A stretch of DNA of 64,000 nucleotides from Melampsora larici-populina 98AG31 (taxonomy: Eukaryota > Basidiomycota > Pucciniomycetes > Pucciniales > Melampsoraceae): assembly GCF_000204055.1 (NCBI RefSeq), contig NW_006768801.1:431484-495483 (forward strand), read 5' to 3'. Every line of letters begins with the position of its first letter. The first letter of the stretch is position 1. A program made the translations under genes and the position numbers. Of the stretch, positions 34,531-46,539 are shown one piece after another. The notes beneath the pieces were generated by a model, which ran no database searches, was not told where the DNA came from, and saw only the letters and a list, made by a program, of their open reading frames with translations.

Positions 34531-36399
34531 ATGAATGAATGAATTACCTCGAGTATGATTTTTTGACTTCTTTTAGCATTTCTTTTGGGTTAGTTTGCAT
34601 AGTATAAGTTTGATTTTTTTTTCTTTGTTTCTTTGTTGAAGATGATCTTAATGAGTGATTGAGTGAGATTTATTGGCATGTGAAAAATGCTTTTTTTTTG
34701 GGGCTTTTGATTGTAGCTTTGTATTGTTTAGGTCTTTATATATAATGAGTTGATTATTTTATTGGTTTCACTCTTTTGATTTTGATCTTTCATCTTTTTT
34801 TTACTTTGGTGAGTTTTGTTTTCTTGTGATTAGTATCAATTGATGATGAAAGATGTGTGAATATCAATAGATAGATAATTTTCAATTCATTCATTTTGAA
34901 AAACATCTTGATTGTTTATTTTTATTTGATAGATATATAATCATTGATTATTATATTTGATTTCTTTCCATTTATTTTTATTCAGATTGTACTTCGTATA
35001 CTTAAAGTTTCATACAATTGAACTCGAACGGTTCTCGAAAACGTAATGCACACTCTTTCTTAAAACACATCGAGTGTGTTGGGTACGATTGTCCGAGGAT
35101 TAATCAAAAGAAAACCGTGCATGAATGTTTCAAGACAAATTGACCATCAATGCATATGTGAATGTAGAAGGATCTGGGTTGTTGAGAAGCCGTCAACTGT
35201 GTTCAAAACAATGGAAAGACAAAAAAAATATTTGTCTTTACAAGTACATCTTTGTGGAATTTTGATTGTGATCTGGGAAAAAATTTAATTTGTTACGTGT
35301 TGAGATTCAAGGTGAATGATTACAGCCGTTAAAGAATTAAACGGCAGAATTCCTTGTCTGTGTGATGCACCCGAAGTAAAATCTAAGAGCCCAAAACTAG
35401 ATTAAACCTGGTTTTGGACACAATTCAACAATGTCTTGCGGGAGACCTGTCACTTTCGATCGGATTTAACAGGTTTTATACTTTTGTATTAAATCTCGGT
35501 GCGACACAAATTTGTATTTTTATGCCTTTTATATGTTTAGTAGCTGTATTTTGACTTCTAGCTAGAAGATTGAGGTTTGTTTAGACACGAAGAGAAGTTG
35601 AACATACGAACATAAAACATAAACTGCAGTGAGTGTTTCAAGAGAAAAGATTGCAAGTGAATATACCTATGCTTATACATGTAGACACTGTTCTTATATA
35701 CATTGGTCTCAATACATATGTCACCATCATTGTTCATGGTACAATCTAATCATAAGACATCATCATCAGATACAACCTTCCACAATTTAACCCCATTTCC
35801 TATAGACCGCTTACAGCTAGTCTCTGTACCTAAAGCCCATCTAGATCATATCAGGTGTCAAGTTTGCATGCTGATTCCATAGCAGTTTTGTAAAAGGTTT
35901 GACAATACTTTCTGGAAAGTTTTGGTTCTGAGTTATCAATTAGGAATCAGGAAGTATTGTGTTTGTCTGGCATAGGAAATAAAGAGGTATTTTCCTATAC
36001 AAAGACTGGTTACACTTACCACCACCAAGATCAGAGAACGATTTGATACATCCATTGCCTGTGCTACCTTTGATTCCTTTGAAAAATTCTTGGGACTGGC
36101 AATTAAATAACATATGTACCAGCTCCCAATGATAATTCAAGCATTGTTAATGTGTCAAAAAAAAATTACCACCAGGTCCTGAATGTCACTGTGCCAAACC
36201 TGCTCAACAATTTATCACTTGTAACATTCAAAGATAACATGTTCAATTAACACAACATGTATCAGTCAATCCAGAAGATGTGAAATCATAGATTGATAAC
36301 ATCATAATTACCCCTTTTATTCTGGAAACCGACTTTGGAGCATTTGCATGGAAGCACAAGTGGCAAAAGTGGATATGGATCTGTAGACTTATTTTTCAA
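34531..36399. other. 3' flank of the RasGEF gene and repeat-rich DNA
   Basis: 34531-35000 is T-rich 3' flank. From about 35300 the sequence looks like old transposon DNA but no unit is identifiable. A possible RT scrap (RERFDTS, FEKFLGLAIK) is readable near 36020-36110 on the plus strand, too weak to call. Confidence 0.35.
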
Positions 36400-36570
36400 G
36401 CATTGAAATCAGACAACAAATCTGACTGGAGAAATGTGATAGATGTAAAATTGACAAATTTGAATTGTAGGAGAGTATGGGATTTGGTAAATTTAAGTTA
36501 AGGAAAGCTATAGGAAAAAATTGGGTTTTCAAGAAAAAGATTCATGGTCATGGTTGTTGATGAAGATTCA
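36400..36570 (+). pseudogene. copia RT fragment
   Basis: With one stop, the frame reads DWRNVIDVKLTNLNCRRVWD and then GKAIGKNWVFKKKIHGHG. This matches the start of the copia RT domain (W-x-AM-x-E-x-L ... W-V-F-K-x-K). The rest is missing. Confidence 0.6.
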
Positions 36571-36839
36571 GTGAAGTGTTGGGTATTGTGTTTTTTGTTT
36601 ATGTTATGTTTTCATTTGTTAGAAAAGGGTGAAAAGTATGTTGCACATCAATCCCAACAATCTTGTTGCAAATCTTCCCTAATGTGTTATTGGTTTTGTT
36701 TTACTGTTTGATATATACTTGATGTCTTTTCTTTGTGCTCTCTTTCCTTATCTTTTGGAAAGGTAGTAAGTGTTTCTTTTAAAATCACTACAAAACTGCT
36801 TTACTAATATCCCTTGACTGTTAGCAATTCCTTTAGGTC

Positions 36840-37260
36840 ATCTAATCTGAGCTCTAGAAGCTCATAACTTGTGTCTCATCTTTAAAACTTTCCCTCTGCT
36901 TAACATAGATACTTTTAATGTCTGCCTACATCAGTTTGTTTCTTTATGATCCTGATTTCATTTCATTTCATCTTTTGTTGCTGTGTTCAGGTCAGCTCAA
37001 GGTTTGTGTACCTTATTGAGTTTGGAGAAGAGTGCTCATAAGCAGCACTGTTTTATCAGGTTAGTATAAATTGATACTGTCTATCTTTTGGACAGAGACA
37101 ATCACTTTAGATCATCTACTCTGAGCTCTATAAGCTCATAACTTGTGTCTCATCTTTAAAACTTTTCCTCTGCTTAACTTAGGTTAGCTCAAGTTTTGTG
37201 TAGCTTATTGAATTTTGAGAAGAGTGCTCATAGGCAGCACTATTTTTTCAGCTCTGTTGG
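36840..37260 (+). repeat. diverged direct duplication
   Basis: 36847-36905 and 37121-37180 share GAGCTCTAGAAGCTCATAAC-like sequence, and 36990-37060 and 37182-37252 share GAAGAGTGCTCATARGCAGC. The second copy lacks about 80 bp between the two blocks. Origin unknown. Confidence 0.65.
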
Positions 37261-37860
37261 GTGTTCTTATACATTTAAAATGCTGAGATTGTTATAAAAA
37301 TGGATCACTGGTGAAACACTGCCACCTTTACTTTACTATTTGGTGTAAAGTATTGGTGTTGTATCTTTTTCATGGTAGCATGTGGGAAATACTTGGTATT
37401 GGTATTGGAGGTACTTTAAGCTCTGGTCCATCACACAGTATTTTGGATTTCAATACCGTATTGGGTACTGTATCCACTTGAGCTATACTGAGAGTATCTC
37501 CTATTGTCTTGGTAAACAGCTTTGGTACGGTAAATTTTACCGTACTGAGGGTCAAAATCCCCAATTGTGTCAAAAACACGCATTGGTATCCACAGAATCA
37601 GCAGAAATTCTGTCAAGGTCCAGTAAATGTACTGGACCTCTACCGATTCTGCAGAGTTTGGCATCTGCAGATCTTCTTCACTTCTATCAAGCAGATCATA
37701 CAACTCATCCTCAAAATCACAGTCCCAACTCCCACTTTGCACTACACCGGTATGTACATCACCATCAAACACCATTTTTGAGGTGTTGGCACCTCTTTGA
37801 TCTTGTAAATTCTTCATTTTTCAGATCAAGTGTCTTCAAAAGGTCATTTTTTCACAAAAC
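37261..37860. other. repeat-like DNA, no supported gene
   Basis: Overlapping ORFs exist on both strands but none has a domain. AT-rich motifs such as GTATTGG and its complement recur, suggesting the edge of an old element. Confidence 0.3.
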
Positions 37861-38060
37861 ATTTGTTTTCTTATTCAATTGTCTTCAAATTTATCATCTT
37901 CAAATCAATTGTTCTCAAATTATCATTTTCAGATTGATTGTTTTCAGATTGATTGTTTTTGAACTGATTGTTTTCAAATCAATCCTTCTCAAATCAATAA
38001 TTCTCAAACCAATCATCTTGTTTTGAAAGTGATTGTTTTCAACTTAGTTACTATCAGATC
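37861..38060 (+). repeat. degenerate short tandem repeats
   Basis: Units of about 16 bp around GATTGTTTTCAAAT recur roughly ten times with variation. Confidence 0.7.
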
Positions 38061-39310
38061 AGTTGTGTTCTTTGCAAACTGATTCCTTTTGAGTGGATGT
38101 TTGCCTGATAATTTTGAAATCCCAAGTGTCAGATTTGCAGTTTTTTTACCAAATGCACAATAGTGGGAATGAGGTGTTTCTGTACTGTATGCACTGTACT
38201 TTGTTTGAGATAAAGCAACGATAGTGGAAATCCACTGTTCTGTATCTAATGATACTGCACCAAGTGAGTACGTACAGAAAATTTACAGAAAATTTACTCA
38301 AACAATAGGAGATGCTCTGAACTGGCTAGGCTACCGGTAGTATCCAATAATTTTCAGTATATTTTCAGTATCCCATTTAGTACAAAGGCCAACATTGGAT
38401 GTTGCAATTGGTTTGCAAGGGTTTGAGTTTGACTATGATATGCAATACTTTTCCAGTATTGTCCAAAGATAATCAATACTTTCCCAGTATTGGCTAATAT
38501 ACACAATACTTTATCAGTATTGTATGGGGATTGTCAAATATAATAATATTACTAGATACATTGTGGAAAGCAAATCTTCAGAGGAGTGAAGTTATTCGAG
38601 AAAGAGGGAAATTCAAGGATGGTAAACAAGGATACTACAGGATTTATTCATATGTAATGATGTCATTGAGGAATGAATTTAATGGTGCCATGAGTTACTA
38701 GAGTGATTTTTAAGTGATTTTTATGAATGGAATGATTCACAGTGATCTTATGATGTGGAAGAAATCAATGTTAGATGTGAAACAAGGTGAGAAGGTTTGA
38801 AAATTGTCAAAAGGAAAGTTTTCAGCCAATTACATATGCCAAAACTTGTCAGATCAGGATGGGTGATAGCTCAATTAGCACAGGATGTTCCATTTCATAA
38901 TGTAAGACCTTTGAAACAATAGTCACAGAGGTTCTGTGGAAAAGTTATAAGGAATTGAAGAAAATGATATGAATTTTGAATTTTGTGCTTACATACACAC
39001 ATGTAGCAACATTTACATGACAAAAAGCTTGATTTATCAATCTTTACAGCTCAATAACATATTCATCACACATCAGGTTTGGGGTCATATTAGGCCAATT
39101 AATGATCAGCATTATGAGATCTACAAGATGAGCTTTAGTAATCAAAAGTTGGAGCACTTTACAAAAAAGTCGGAATTTGAAATTGGTTTTCACCTATGAG
39201 TGAAGAAGATCTTTCCATCATTGATAAACATCAATTGATCAATTTCAAAGCTTAAATCATGTAATACATCAGTAATAATCACATCATAGGATTACATCAG
39301 AGGTATTTCA
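38061..39310. other. repeat-rich DNA, no supported gene
   Basis: Near 38430-38525 the motif CAATACTTTYCCAGTATTG recurs and is itself nearly palindromic. No domain is seen. Confidence 0.35.
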
Positions 39311-39316
39311 GAGGTA

Positions 39317-39363
39317 TTTTTGTTGGTTTTTGTTGGTTTTTGTTGGTTTTTGTTGGTTTTTGA
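39317..39363 (+). repeat. TTTTTGTTGG microsatellite
   Basis: A perfect 10-bp unit is repeated four to five times. Confidence 0.95.
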
Positions 39364-39729
39364 GGCTGTTGACCATTGTAGTAGGTGTTATATAGTACTA
39401 GAGAATAGGCAGGCCCACCCACTAACTGCAACCGGGCCTTCTGCAATGCTGTGGTGTTGGTTTTGCCCAGATGTTTGGACTGTTTCTGCAAACATCACAA
39501 CTCAACACTGCCAACATAGACACCTTGGGTTGAGAAATCCAAGGCATCATTGGAGGCAAATCCTCAGACAGACCTTGTCCAAGGTTTCTATTGGAGGTAT
39601 TGTCTTGTGCTGAAGATTACCTTGGATCAAAACCTCGGGAAGCTTCTGTCCAAGGTTTGGCATCTGAGGATACCTTGGGGTTTCATTCCAAGCTAAATTT
39701 GTTGGTGGTGCTTGTTGGGTTATAAGTTC

Positions 39730-39985
39730 TACAGTGTGTTGGGGATGCTCTTGTCTAGTACCAGGTTTGGAAGATGAAGTCAATGAATGCAATGATCTAT
39801 GTGAAAATTATAGACATGCAGTAGGTATGTTGATGTATTTGAATAACACCACAACACCAGATTTATCATTTGCAGTTGTTCAACTATCACAACATCTTGA
39901 TAATATGTTGATTCTTCATTTGCAAGTGTTCAAGAGAGCTTTGAAATATTTGATTGGCACAAGTATGTGTCCACTCTTTTCTTGA
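39730..39985 (+). pseudogene. copia RT C-terminal fragment
   Basis: The frame reads YRHAVGMLMYLNNTTTPDLS, FAVVQLSQHLDN and FKRALKYLIGT, the end of the copia RT domain. It stops soon after. A tract CTTATTGGGGGGGC followed by TGATAAGGGCC at about 40109-40132 looks like a polypurine tract and LTR start, so an LTR may separate this fragment from the RNase H relic at 40860. Confidence 0.7.
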
Positions 39986-40859
39986 CATGTCTAGGTGGGT
40001 TTGTTATTATTCCTTTTCTTATCTTAAGTTGTAATTCTTAATGTAATAAGTTTTTTTGTCTCTGGTTTGTCCTATGAACCTAAAATATTTGTGATGAAAT
40101 ACTCTAGGCTTATTGGGGGGGCTGATAAGGGCCAGAGGAGATAAGACAGCTGGTGACAGTAGAGGGGAGGCGGCTTGTTGTTGCTCAATTGACTCAAAGC
40201 ATTTAGTTAAATTATGAAATGACTATTCAACGTCAACTCACACACACGGAATAATGCAAAGTTTGACTAAGGTAGTCTTGTTGAGTTCAAGAAGGATAGA
40301 GCTCACATGGAGATGAATAGAGTTCATGTTGTATAACTGTTTACCTTTATCTAACAGAGCACATATTATCAGTCTTATCTGTTATAGGGTGTTTCAAGAT
40401 AGTCGGACATTTTCAGCAATGAATGGTGGGCTCGGCACTCCCTCTACAACTTCTGTACAACATTTCCCCTACACATTCATGTTCAATCAGTCATTATCAG
40501 GGCAGCATATCTAACTTTTATCAAATACTTCTCCTGGGTGGTGGGTGGGCCTGAAAGTAGAACAAAAGTTTGAGAGCTTGTATTGTGAGATACAAAAGGT
40601 TTGATAGTATGATTTGACCAGAGGCAGGCATGAGATAGAGGAAATGGGGAGTTTGACGTGTGGAGAAAAATATTCTGAGAAGGAGGTTTTTTTTATTCAA
40701 CCTTGAATACCTCTAGATCTGCATCAAATTTAGGAAGTCTTATCCCTCAGTATAGGGATATTTCCTGTTCTACCCATTTTCTGACACCAGTACCCATATT
40801 GTGGGAAAAGACAGAATTGTTGTGCTTTTGGGTACCATCAATCATGGATAGGTTTAGGT

Positions 40860-42010
40860 TGGTATGTTTAGAATTGAAGGTCTATGCAAATGCCAACGTT
40901 GCATCTTGTCCATACACAAGCAGATCAAAAGGTGAATATGTTACAATGTGAGGTAATGGTACATTCAAATAATTGTAGAGTAAGAAGAGGAGAATGTGGC
41001 TACTTCAACAACAGCAGCGGAATATAGATCAGCATATGAAGGGGGCCAAGGTTTGGTTTAGTTTGGCCATTTGTTATGGAAATTAATCAGGAGAATGTGC
41101 CTATATTAAATTTAGACAATCAAGACACAATAAATTTATCAAAGAATGGAAAGTTCAAATCAAGGACAAAGCATGGTGCTGTTAAGTATGACTGGCTAAG
41201 AGAATTTGTGGCAAACAAACAACTCAAACTATCTTCTAGCTTAACAACAAGCCCACTGTGCCAGGTGATTTTTCTCGGACTCGTCCGCCCCTGGCACAGG
41301 GGGCTTGCACATTAAACGACAATCGTTGCGTGACTAATAGCCACCTTTTGGTGGGTGTTTTTTCACTTCGCTTTTACACCACGACCCACAAATGCATTTT
41401 CTTCAAAAAAACAGTCAGATGAGCTCTGTCGAGTTATGAAGGAAATGGCCTCTTCAGAATCTCGACAGATCTCATGATCGTGTTGATTCATTGAGGCTGC
41501 TTATTTTGAGATTTGAAATTTCAACCGCTAAGATTGTTATGTGTACCCTTAAAAAGGCTCGAGAGATGGTCAATTGACTCCCTTAAACAAACTTATTACT
41601 CGTTTTCCAGCTCAATTCTTGTGAGCTGGCACTTTTGATTCTCTTTTTTTTCTAATAGAAGTTATGTACAAGATGCTGAACTCATACCAGCCAGTTTCAG
41701 AAACAACATCAAAGTAATGTTGAATGAGATAGGATGGGTTGCATCCAAAAGTGACCCAAATTTCACTTTTGGGGGCTATTGGTCACGCCAGAGATGTCGT
41801 TTAATGTGCAAGTCCCTCGTGCCTTGGCTTCGGGTTACCGTGAGCTTTTGCACGATTGGACTTGGGTTAAGTTAGAACTATCTTATGTTCTTACTGATGA
41901 TATGATTGTAGACATTTTTACTCGAATATTTCCACCAATCAAGCATAGGCAATTCTGTTCTTCAATGGGATTGTGTGATGTTGCAAATATGGGGGGATTG
42001 AGAGCATGTG
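40860..42010 (+). pseudogene. copia RNase H relic split by a TIR element
   Basis: Left part: LKVYANANVASCPYTSRS, then ATSTTAAEYRSAYEG in another frame, then PILNLDNQDTINLSKNGKFK and SRTKHGAVKYDWLREFV. Right part from 41876: ELSYVLTDDMIVDIFTRIFP and the end of the polyprotein. Between them a 640-bp element is inserted with duplication of AACTATCTT. Several frameshifts make the relic old. Confidence 0.75.
41236..41875. mobile_element. MULE-like non-autonomous TIR element
   Basis: It interrupts a copia relic. AACTATCTT flanks both ends (41227-41235 and 41876-41884), a 9-bp target duplication typical of Mutator-like elements. The ends are inverted and imperfect: CTAGCTTAAC on the left, and the complement of CTAACTTAAC on the right. 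An inner inverted block CTTGCACATTAAACGACA is perfect on both sides. No coding capacity. Confidence 0.8.
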
Positions 42011-42151
42011 AAAAGTATGCTCTTCTATTAGTATCATGTGCACTTCTGCTTTTTTTGCTTACACCACTTCATCCATCTTAGATTGTTATGAAGTTACGTT
42101 TTAGAGTCTTCTTAATAGGTTCATACTTGTTCCCTTTTTCTTAATCAAACT

Positions 42152-42402
42152 CATAAACTGTTTTGTCAACAATCTTCCTTTTTCTCAGGTTGTTCAAATT
42201 TCAATCAGTGTGTTAGCTTCTTTACAAATCAAACTAGTTGAACAACCATAGGTGTAGGTTTTAAATTTTTTAGTTGGTTAGTTAGTCAAAAAGTAATTAA
42301 ACTTATAAACAGTTTTTTCAACAATCTTCCTTTTTCTCAGAGTGTCCAACTCTTTTGATCAGTGCGTTAGCTTCTTTACAAAGCGAACTAGTTGAACAAA
42401 CA
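42152..42402 (+). repeat. 100-bp direct duplication, about 150 bp apart
   Basis: 42152-42251 and 42302-42402 share CAACAATCTTCCTTTTTCTC, GTTAGCTTCTTTACAAA and ACTAGTTGAACAA with some mismatches. Confidence 0.7.
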
Positions 42403-42763
42403 TAGCTTCTTTGTTTATTTACACGCTCTACATAGTATTTTTCATGTGACAACGCATGAGTAATGAATGAATTTGTATGAACACACAAGAAGATGTTAAA
42501 GAGAAAAAGAATGTGCATCCATGCAGAATTGACCTGGCATGAACAAATAGACGACAACAATGGTTGCTTACAAGGCTTTGATGTGGTAGCTGTGTGATAT
42601 TGGCCTGGAACATGAGTACTCCTTGATATCACGGAATAGCACTGGTGTATGCATAGCAAACAAGAAAGGTAAAAGCTTCTGGATAGATTTAAAAGACAAT
42701 TCAGACGCAAAACTGAAGGAGTTGAAAACTTTAGACTCAATTATGAAAGGAGGGGAGCACTAT

Positions 42764-43663
42764 TTAATGGCTGTGGGGAAATTGAGGGCCCACAGTGAAT
42801 TCTGGTTCCATTTTAAACTCGGCACCTGGTGCATTGGAGTGGGCTGCGTCCTCTGTGACTCCTCTTTCACCTTTCTCGAGTGGTGTGACATCCCCCTTGT
42901 GACCGCTGAATGGTGCTGCGTTTGGGCTGGGTGAATTGGTCTCCTTTTTAGAGCCTTGACGAACCTCGTTTGTTTGAGAGTCAGCTGAGAGACCTGCACT
43001 TCCTTCCCCATTATTGACTTCAACTTCTACGTGATGTCCTCCAAGGGATGGTGTGGTCAATGGTTCTTTGGTCGTCCCTTGTGCAAGATTCACATGCTCA
43101 ATATTTTCCGATGTTGAGGGGGTAAACTGATCTTTGACAATTTCCGTTTTTGCGGGTTCATCAACTTTATTCTTTGATGAAGCTTCGGCCTTTTTGGTGT
43201 CGCCAACTTTGTTTTTGCGAAGCTTCAAACTCCGAACCCTGGCAGACAGATATCTCCACGCTTGTAGGATACGCTTTTTGAATGATTTCCAGACCTTTGA
43301 CATGTAGTCTTGGACCGCTTTGACTCTGGAGCCTTTTCCTTCTGGAATAGTATCCTTTTCGGCGTTTCTCTCTACTGACAAAGGTGCCTGGGAAGCAGGT
43401 AGCGAGCTTTTTTTGCCAGTTTCTGGAGCAGCGATACCGTCTGACTCGTGGCTTCCATCTACCTTGCGGACTTCAACACAATTGGGTTCGGCGATTCCGT
43501 CCGCCAGTTTTTCAGAACTCGAGGCTTCGCCGACCAAAACGTCTCGCCCATCTGCGACAACTCCGAACACGGGGAGCGATCGCTTGAAGTTTGGGCGCGA
43601 AATCCCACACCCAAACAAACAATAGACCAGGAACAGCGCTGTGATGAGATCAAAACGCTTCAT
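42764..43663 (-). CDS. predicted secreted protein, unknown function
   Basis: 299 aa from the Met at 43663. The frame is open to 43723, but MKRFDLITALFLVYCLFGCG is a clear signal peptide, so the internal Met is chosen. The mature protein begins ISRPNFKRSLPVFG with a KR dibasic site. A charged helical core carries KVWKSFKKRILQAWRYLSAR at about residues 115-140, followed by Lys-rich and Glu-rich disordered sequence (KNKVDEPAKTEIVKD) to the end. No domain is recognised. A GTAAGT at about 43778 suggests a 5'-UTR intron. Single coding exon, signal peptide and lineage-specific look fit a rust effector candidate. The WKSF module links it to the gene at 21885 and to the next one. Confidence 0.55.
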   Translation of the reverse strand: MKRFDLITALFLVYCLFGCGISRPNFKRSLPVFGVVADGRDVLVGEASSSEKLADGIAEPNCVEVRKVDGSHESDGIAAPETGKKSSLPASQAPLSVERNAEKDTIPEGKGSRVKAVQDYMSKVWKSFKKRILQAWRYLSARVRSLKLRKNKVGDTKKAEASSKNKVDEPAKTEIVKDQFTPSTSENIEHVNLAQGTTKEPLTTPSLGGHHVEVEVNNGEGSAGLSADSQTNEVRQGSKKETNSPSPNAAPFSGHKGDVTPLEKGERGVTEDAAHSNAPGAEFKMEPEFTVGPQFPHSH

Positions 43664-45070
43664 TATAAGCTGCTCTGTTGAAGACGACCAAGATGGGTAA
43701 CATGTCAGAATATTGAATGACAAAGGGTTGACAGGTAATACGAGTCTCCATGCGTCCGGCTTGTGTTGAAAACTTACCTGGGTTTAAGACAGCAGGTGGA
43801 TGATATCTAGGCGGCCCGGATACTAGATACGCTTGACAAAGCGTAAGGACGTGCAAAGGAAGTGTGTTTGACACGGGTGGAATAGGTGGCTTAAGACTTT
43901 AAATAGAAGGATTGAGACAGAGACAGATATCCAGATTGTATCTTAGGTTATCTTATCGGTTCACGGCGAGAGCGCCTGAGAGCACTATGAGATCAAACGT
44001 GAGCAATGTGCGCCGAATTATTATACCTCTGAACCGACCTGTCCCTTGTCGAACAGAACATGATACCAATGTTCACGCAGGTAAATGACCAAACTTGATC
44101 GAACGTGTAGATCATCCAAGGCTGATCGTGTCAGGCCTGCGCACCCGGACATCTCCTCGGCATAAGTTGGACTGGTGTCACATCAAGAGTGGCTTCTTTG
44201 GCATACTGGGGTATTGTGATCTATGAGATCATTATGTCTTGGCCCATCAGCATCTGCAACCGCATCTGTAGGAATAATATCATGTTGAACAGTCTTTCGC
44301 AGCCCATTCCGGTCCCTGAGAGTAGCAGCTGATAATCGGAAGAATGCCCGCAAGTTTTGTACATATTCACAGCAATGTATGCTGATGAAGCCCATACAAG
44401 CCAAGAGATGTGTCAAATAAGAACTTGAAGGCGCAGAATCGAAGCCCGACACGTCTGTCCTTCTGATCATCAGGCATATATTTCGTACACCAGAAAACGG
44501 GCGGCAATCCATTGCATCAGCGTTGAGGGGTAAGACAAACTCTATGCCACCAGTCACGCCGGGAAACTCGAGCCCAGCCTCACGAGAAGCACACAGGTTG
44601 CGGATTCCTCCAATGACAAGCTAGGACAGGTGCACCTGCCATACATACAGGGCGGAAAACGTTTCTAGGACCTAATCATGAGGTAAACCCCGGTTAGGTG
44701 TACATAGGTCAAGCCAGCAGGTGTAGATGCTGTGGAAAGAAACCTAGGAGCGGTTGGGCTCATTAAACTTGAAACACAGCCTTCACGCTAGAACCTGATG
44801 AACCTTGTACAAGCTTATGCAACTCGATCACAACATTTCTCACTTTTCCACAATCAATTCGACGACAGTCGACGCAGTCTGGGGTTGAGTGTTCTTGATC
44901 TTATCAGTTCATCATTACCAGGTAACGCTTGCTATATATTAAAAATGTTCTGCTGCCTTGCTCATGTTTTGCTCCTCTTTCTGGCGTGACTCAGGTATAC
45001 AGATGACTGGCCTTTTGATAAGATGGAAAAACATTTACACGTCTGATTTTTATTCTTGAGAATGTTCTTT
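43664..45070. other. intergenic between predicted secreted-protein genes
   Basis: An ORF at 44183-44557 on the minus strand has no domain or signal peptide and is not called. No repeats recognised. Confidence 0.35.
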
Positions 45071-46539
45071 TCAAAATACATTTGTGAAAAGGAATGAAAG
45101 CAAAAGTGCAAAAACAATCCGGATACACAACAGAAAAGCCACAGAGAGTACATTATTGATGCCACGGTCGCGATATGTAGAACCTGGGATGGAATCAAGC
45201 CGAAGGCCGTAACAAGAGTCGTTAGTCACTATGATGTGGTCTGAAACCAGCCTCTCATTGTTGTACAGGAGCTCCGAGGAAAAGGAAGGGCAGCTTACAT
45301 TCAGAAAAACATTAAGCTCCGAATGGGTTACTGTCTCGTTCATGTCTGCTTAACCCCGTTTGCAGTAGTTTCAGCACCGTGAACGCCATCTACCGCATTG
45401 TTCGTTCCAGTCTTTGGTTTTGAAATGAGAGCAGCACCTTTCTTGAAAAGTTCCTTGACGGATACTTGTTTGTTATACTCAGCTACAATTTGTGCTATAT
45501 CTGCATTGTTTTGAAACCGGTCTGCAACCCCATCAGTCCCAAATCGGGCAAGCCAAGCGGTACGCTCTCCGGCAAATCTGGTGTTCCTGCTCACTTGCCA
45601 CTTATGAACTGTGTCGGTGAGCCATCGATACGGAGTAGTAAAGGTCTTCCATGCCTTGGGGACGGCTCCAAACTCAGCTGTGTGCGCCTTTGAGCCTCCA
45701 ACCAAGCTCTTTATCCCGCGCCCGATAGCGTTGGTGAGACGGACGCCAGGTGCGACTTTGTCTACTGTAAGAGCTTCTCTGGTCCTGTCCACCATTCCGA
45801 GTCTTTCGAAGAGAATATGACCTAGCCATGTGCGTTTCTCTACTCCGGCTGCGATAGTAAAGTCATCGGCTGCCACAATTGCGCGAAGCTGGGGGAGTTC
45901 TGTTTCGGTATCCGCAAGCCAAAGCATGTATTTCGCGGTTTTCCGGCCCCGATAAGCCTTGAGCATCCATGAAAACGGCGCCTTGAAGGCACGGTATAGA
46001 TTTCCTTCCCAGCTGACCAACTTGATGTTCTGACCAGTCAATCCGCTAAGCCGAGCCATGTCTTGTGCTACTACATTATCCTTCGACGAGTCGACTGCCG
46101 CTGTTGGTGGTTCTTTGTCCGACGGAACTGAAGACGGACTGTGATCGGAATGCGAGGCTCCAGAGAGTTCAGAGCCTACCGATGTGCCTTCGTGACCGAC
46201 TTCAGTGATTTCGCTAGAATGGACTGCGTTCCCAGCGCCCCCAGCGTTTCGGTCACCAAATAAACCGTTCTTAAGGTTGGCAGGGGCGTCCTTACCGCCG
46301 CCACCAAGATGTGCTGCATCGTTGATCCCACCCAAACCATGTGTAGAACCTAGAGCTTTTGCATCCCGACCTCCGTTTGCTATTTCCTCCACCCCCTTAC
46401 CTAATATGGCGGCTCCGTCTCTGATGCCTTCTACTCCAGTGACGATGTTAGGGGCAGTGTATGCCGATTGAAATATAATGGAGGCCGAGACAGCACTTAG
46501 TATAAGTGTGACCAGCCGTTGAGGCCTTGAGAGTGTCAT
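45071..46539 (-). CDS. predicted secreted protein with two W/Y-x-x-F modules; possible second exon
   Basis: Exon 1 (46539-45355) encodes 395 aa; the uninterrupted frame would stop at 45340 (399 aa). MTLSRPQRLVTLILSAVSAS with the following residues is a signal peptide ending near AYTAP. After a Gly/Ala/Ser-rich region come two similar modules: LYRAFKAPFSWMLKAYRGRK at about residue 182 and AWKTFTTPYRWLTDTVHKW at about 290, each with a Trp-rich helix-like continuation. A likely 83-bp intron (GTTAAG to CCTCGGAG, pyrimidine-rich end) at 45354-45272 would join exon 1 in frame to 45271-45071. That exon ends in a strongly hydrophobic stretch (VLSVAFLLCIRIVFALLLSF), resembling a GPI-anchor or tail-anchor signal. 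No known domain. Effector-like by build. Confidence 0.55.

Noticed and set aside
35940..36140. minus-strand ORF and a plus-strand reading resembling RT
   Set aside because: The plus-strand similarity (RERFDTS, FLGLAIK) is too short and in the wrong order relative to the RT scrap at 36400.
37382..38026. 214-aa plus ORF and overlapping 128-aa minus ORF
   Set aside because: The plus ORF C-terminus is only a translation of degenerate tandem repeats; neither has a domain.
44183..44557. 124-aa minus-strand ORF between two predicted secreted-protein genes
   Set aside because: No signal peptide or domain and no plausible splice continuation; probably chance.
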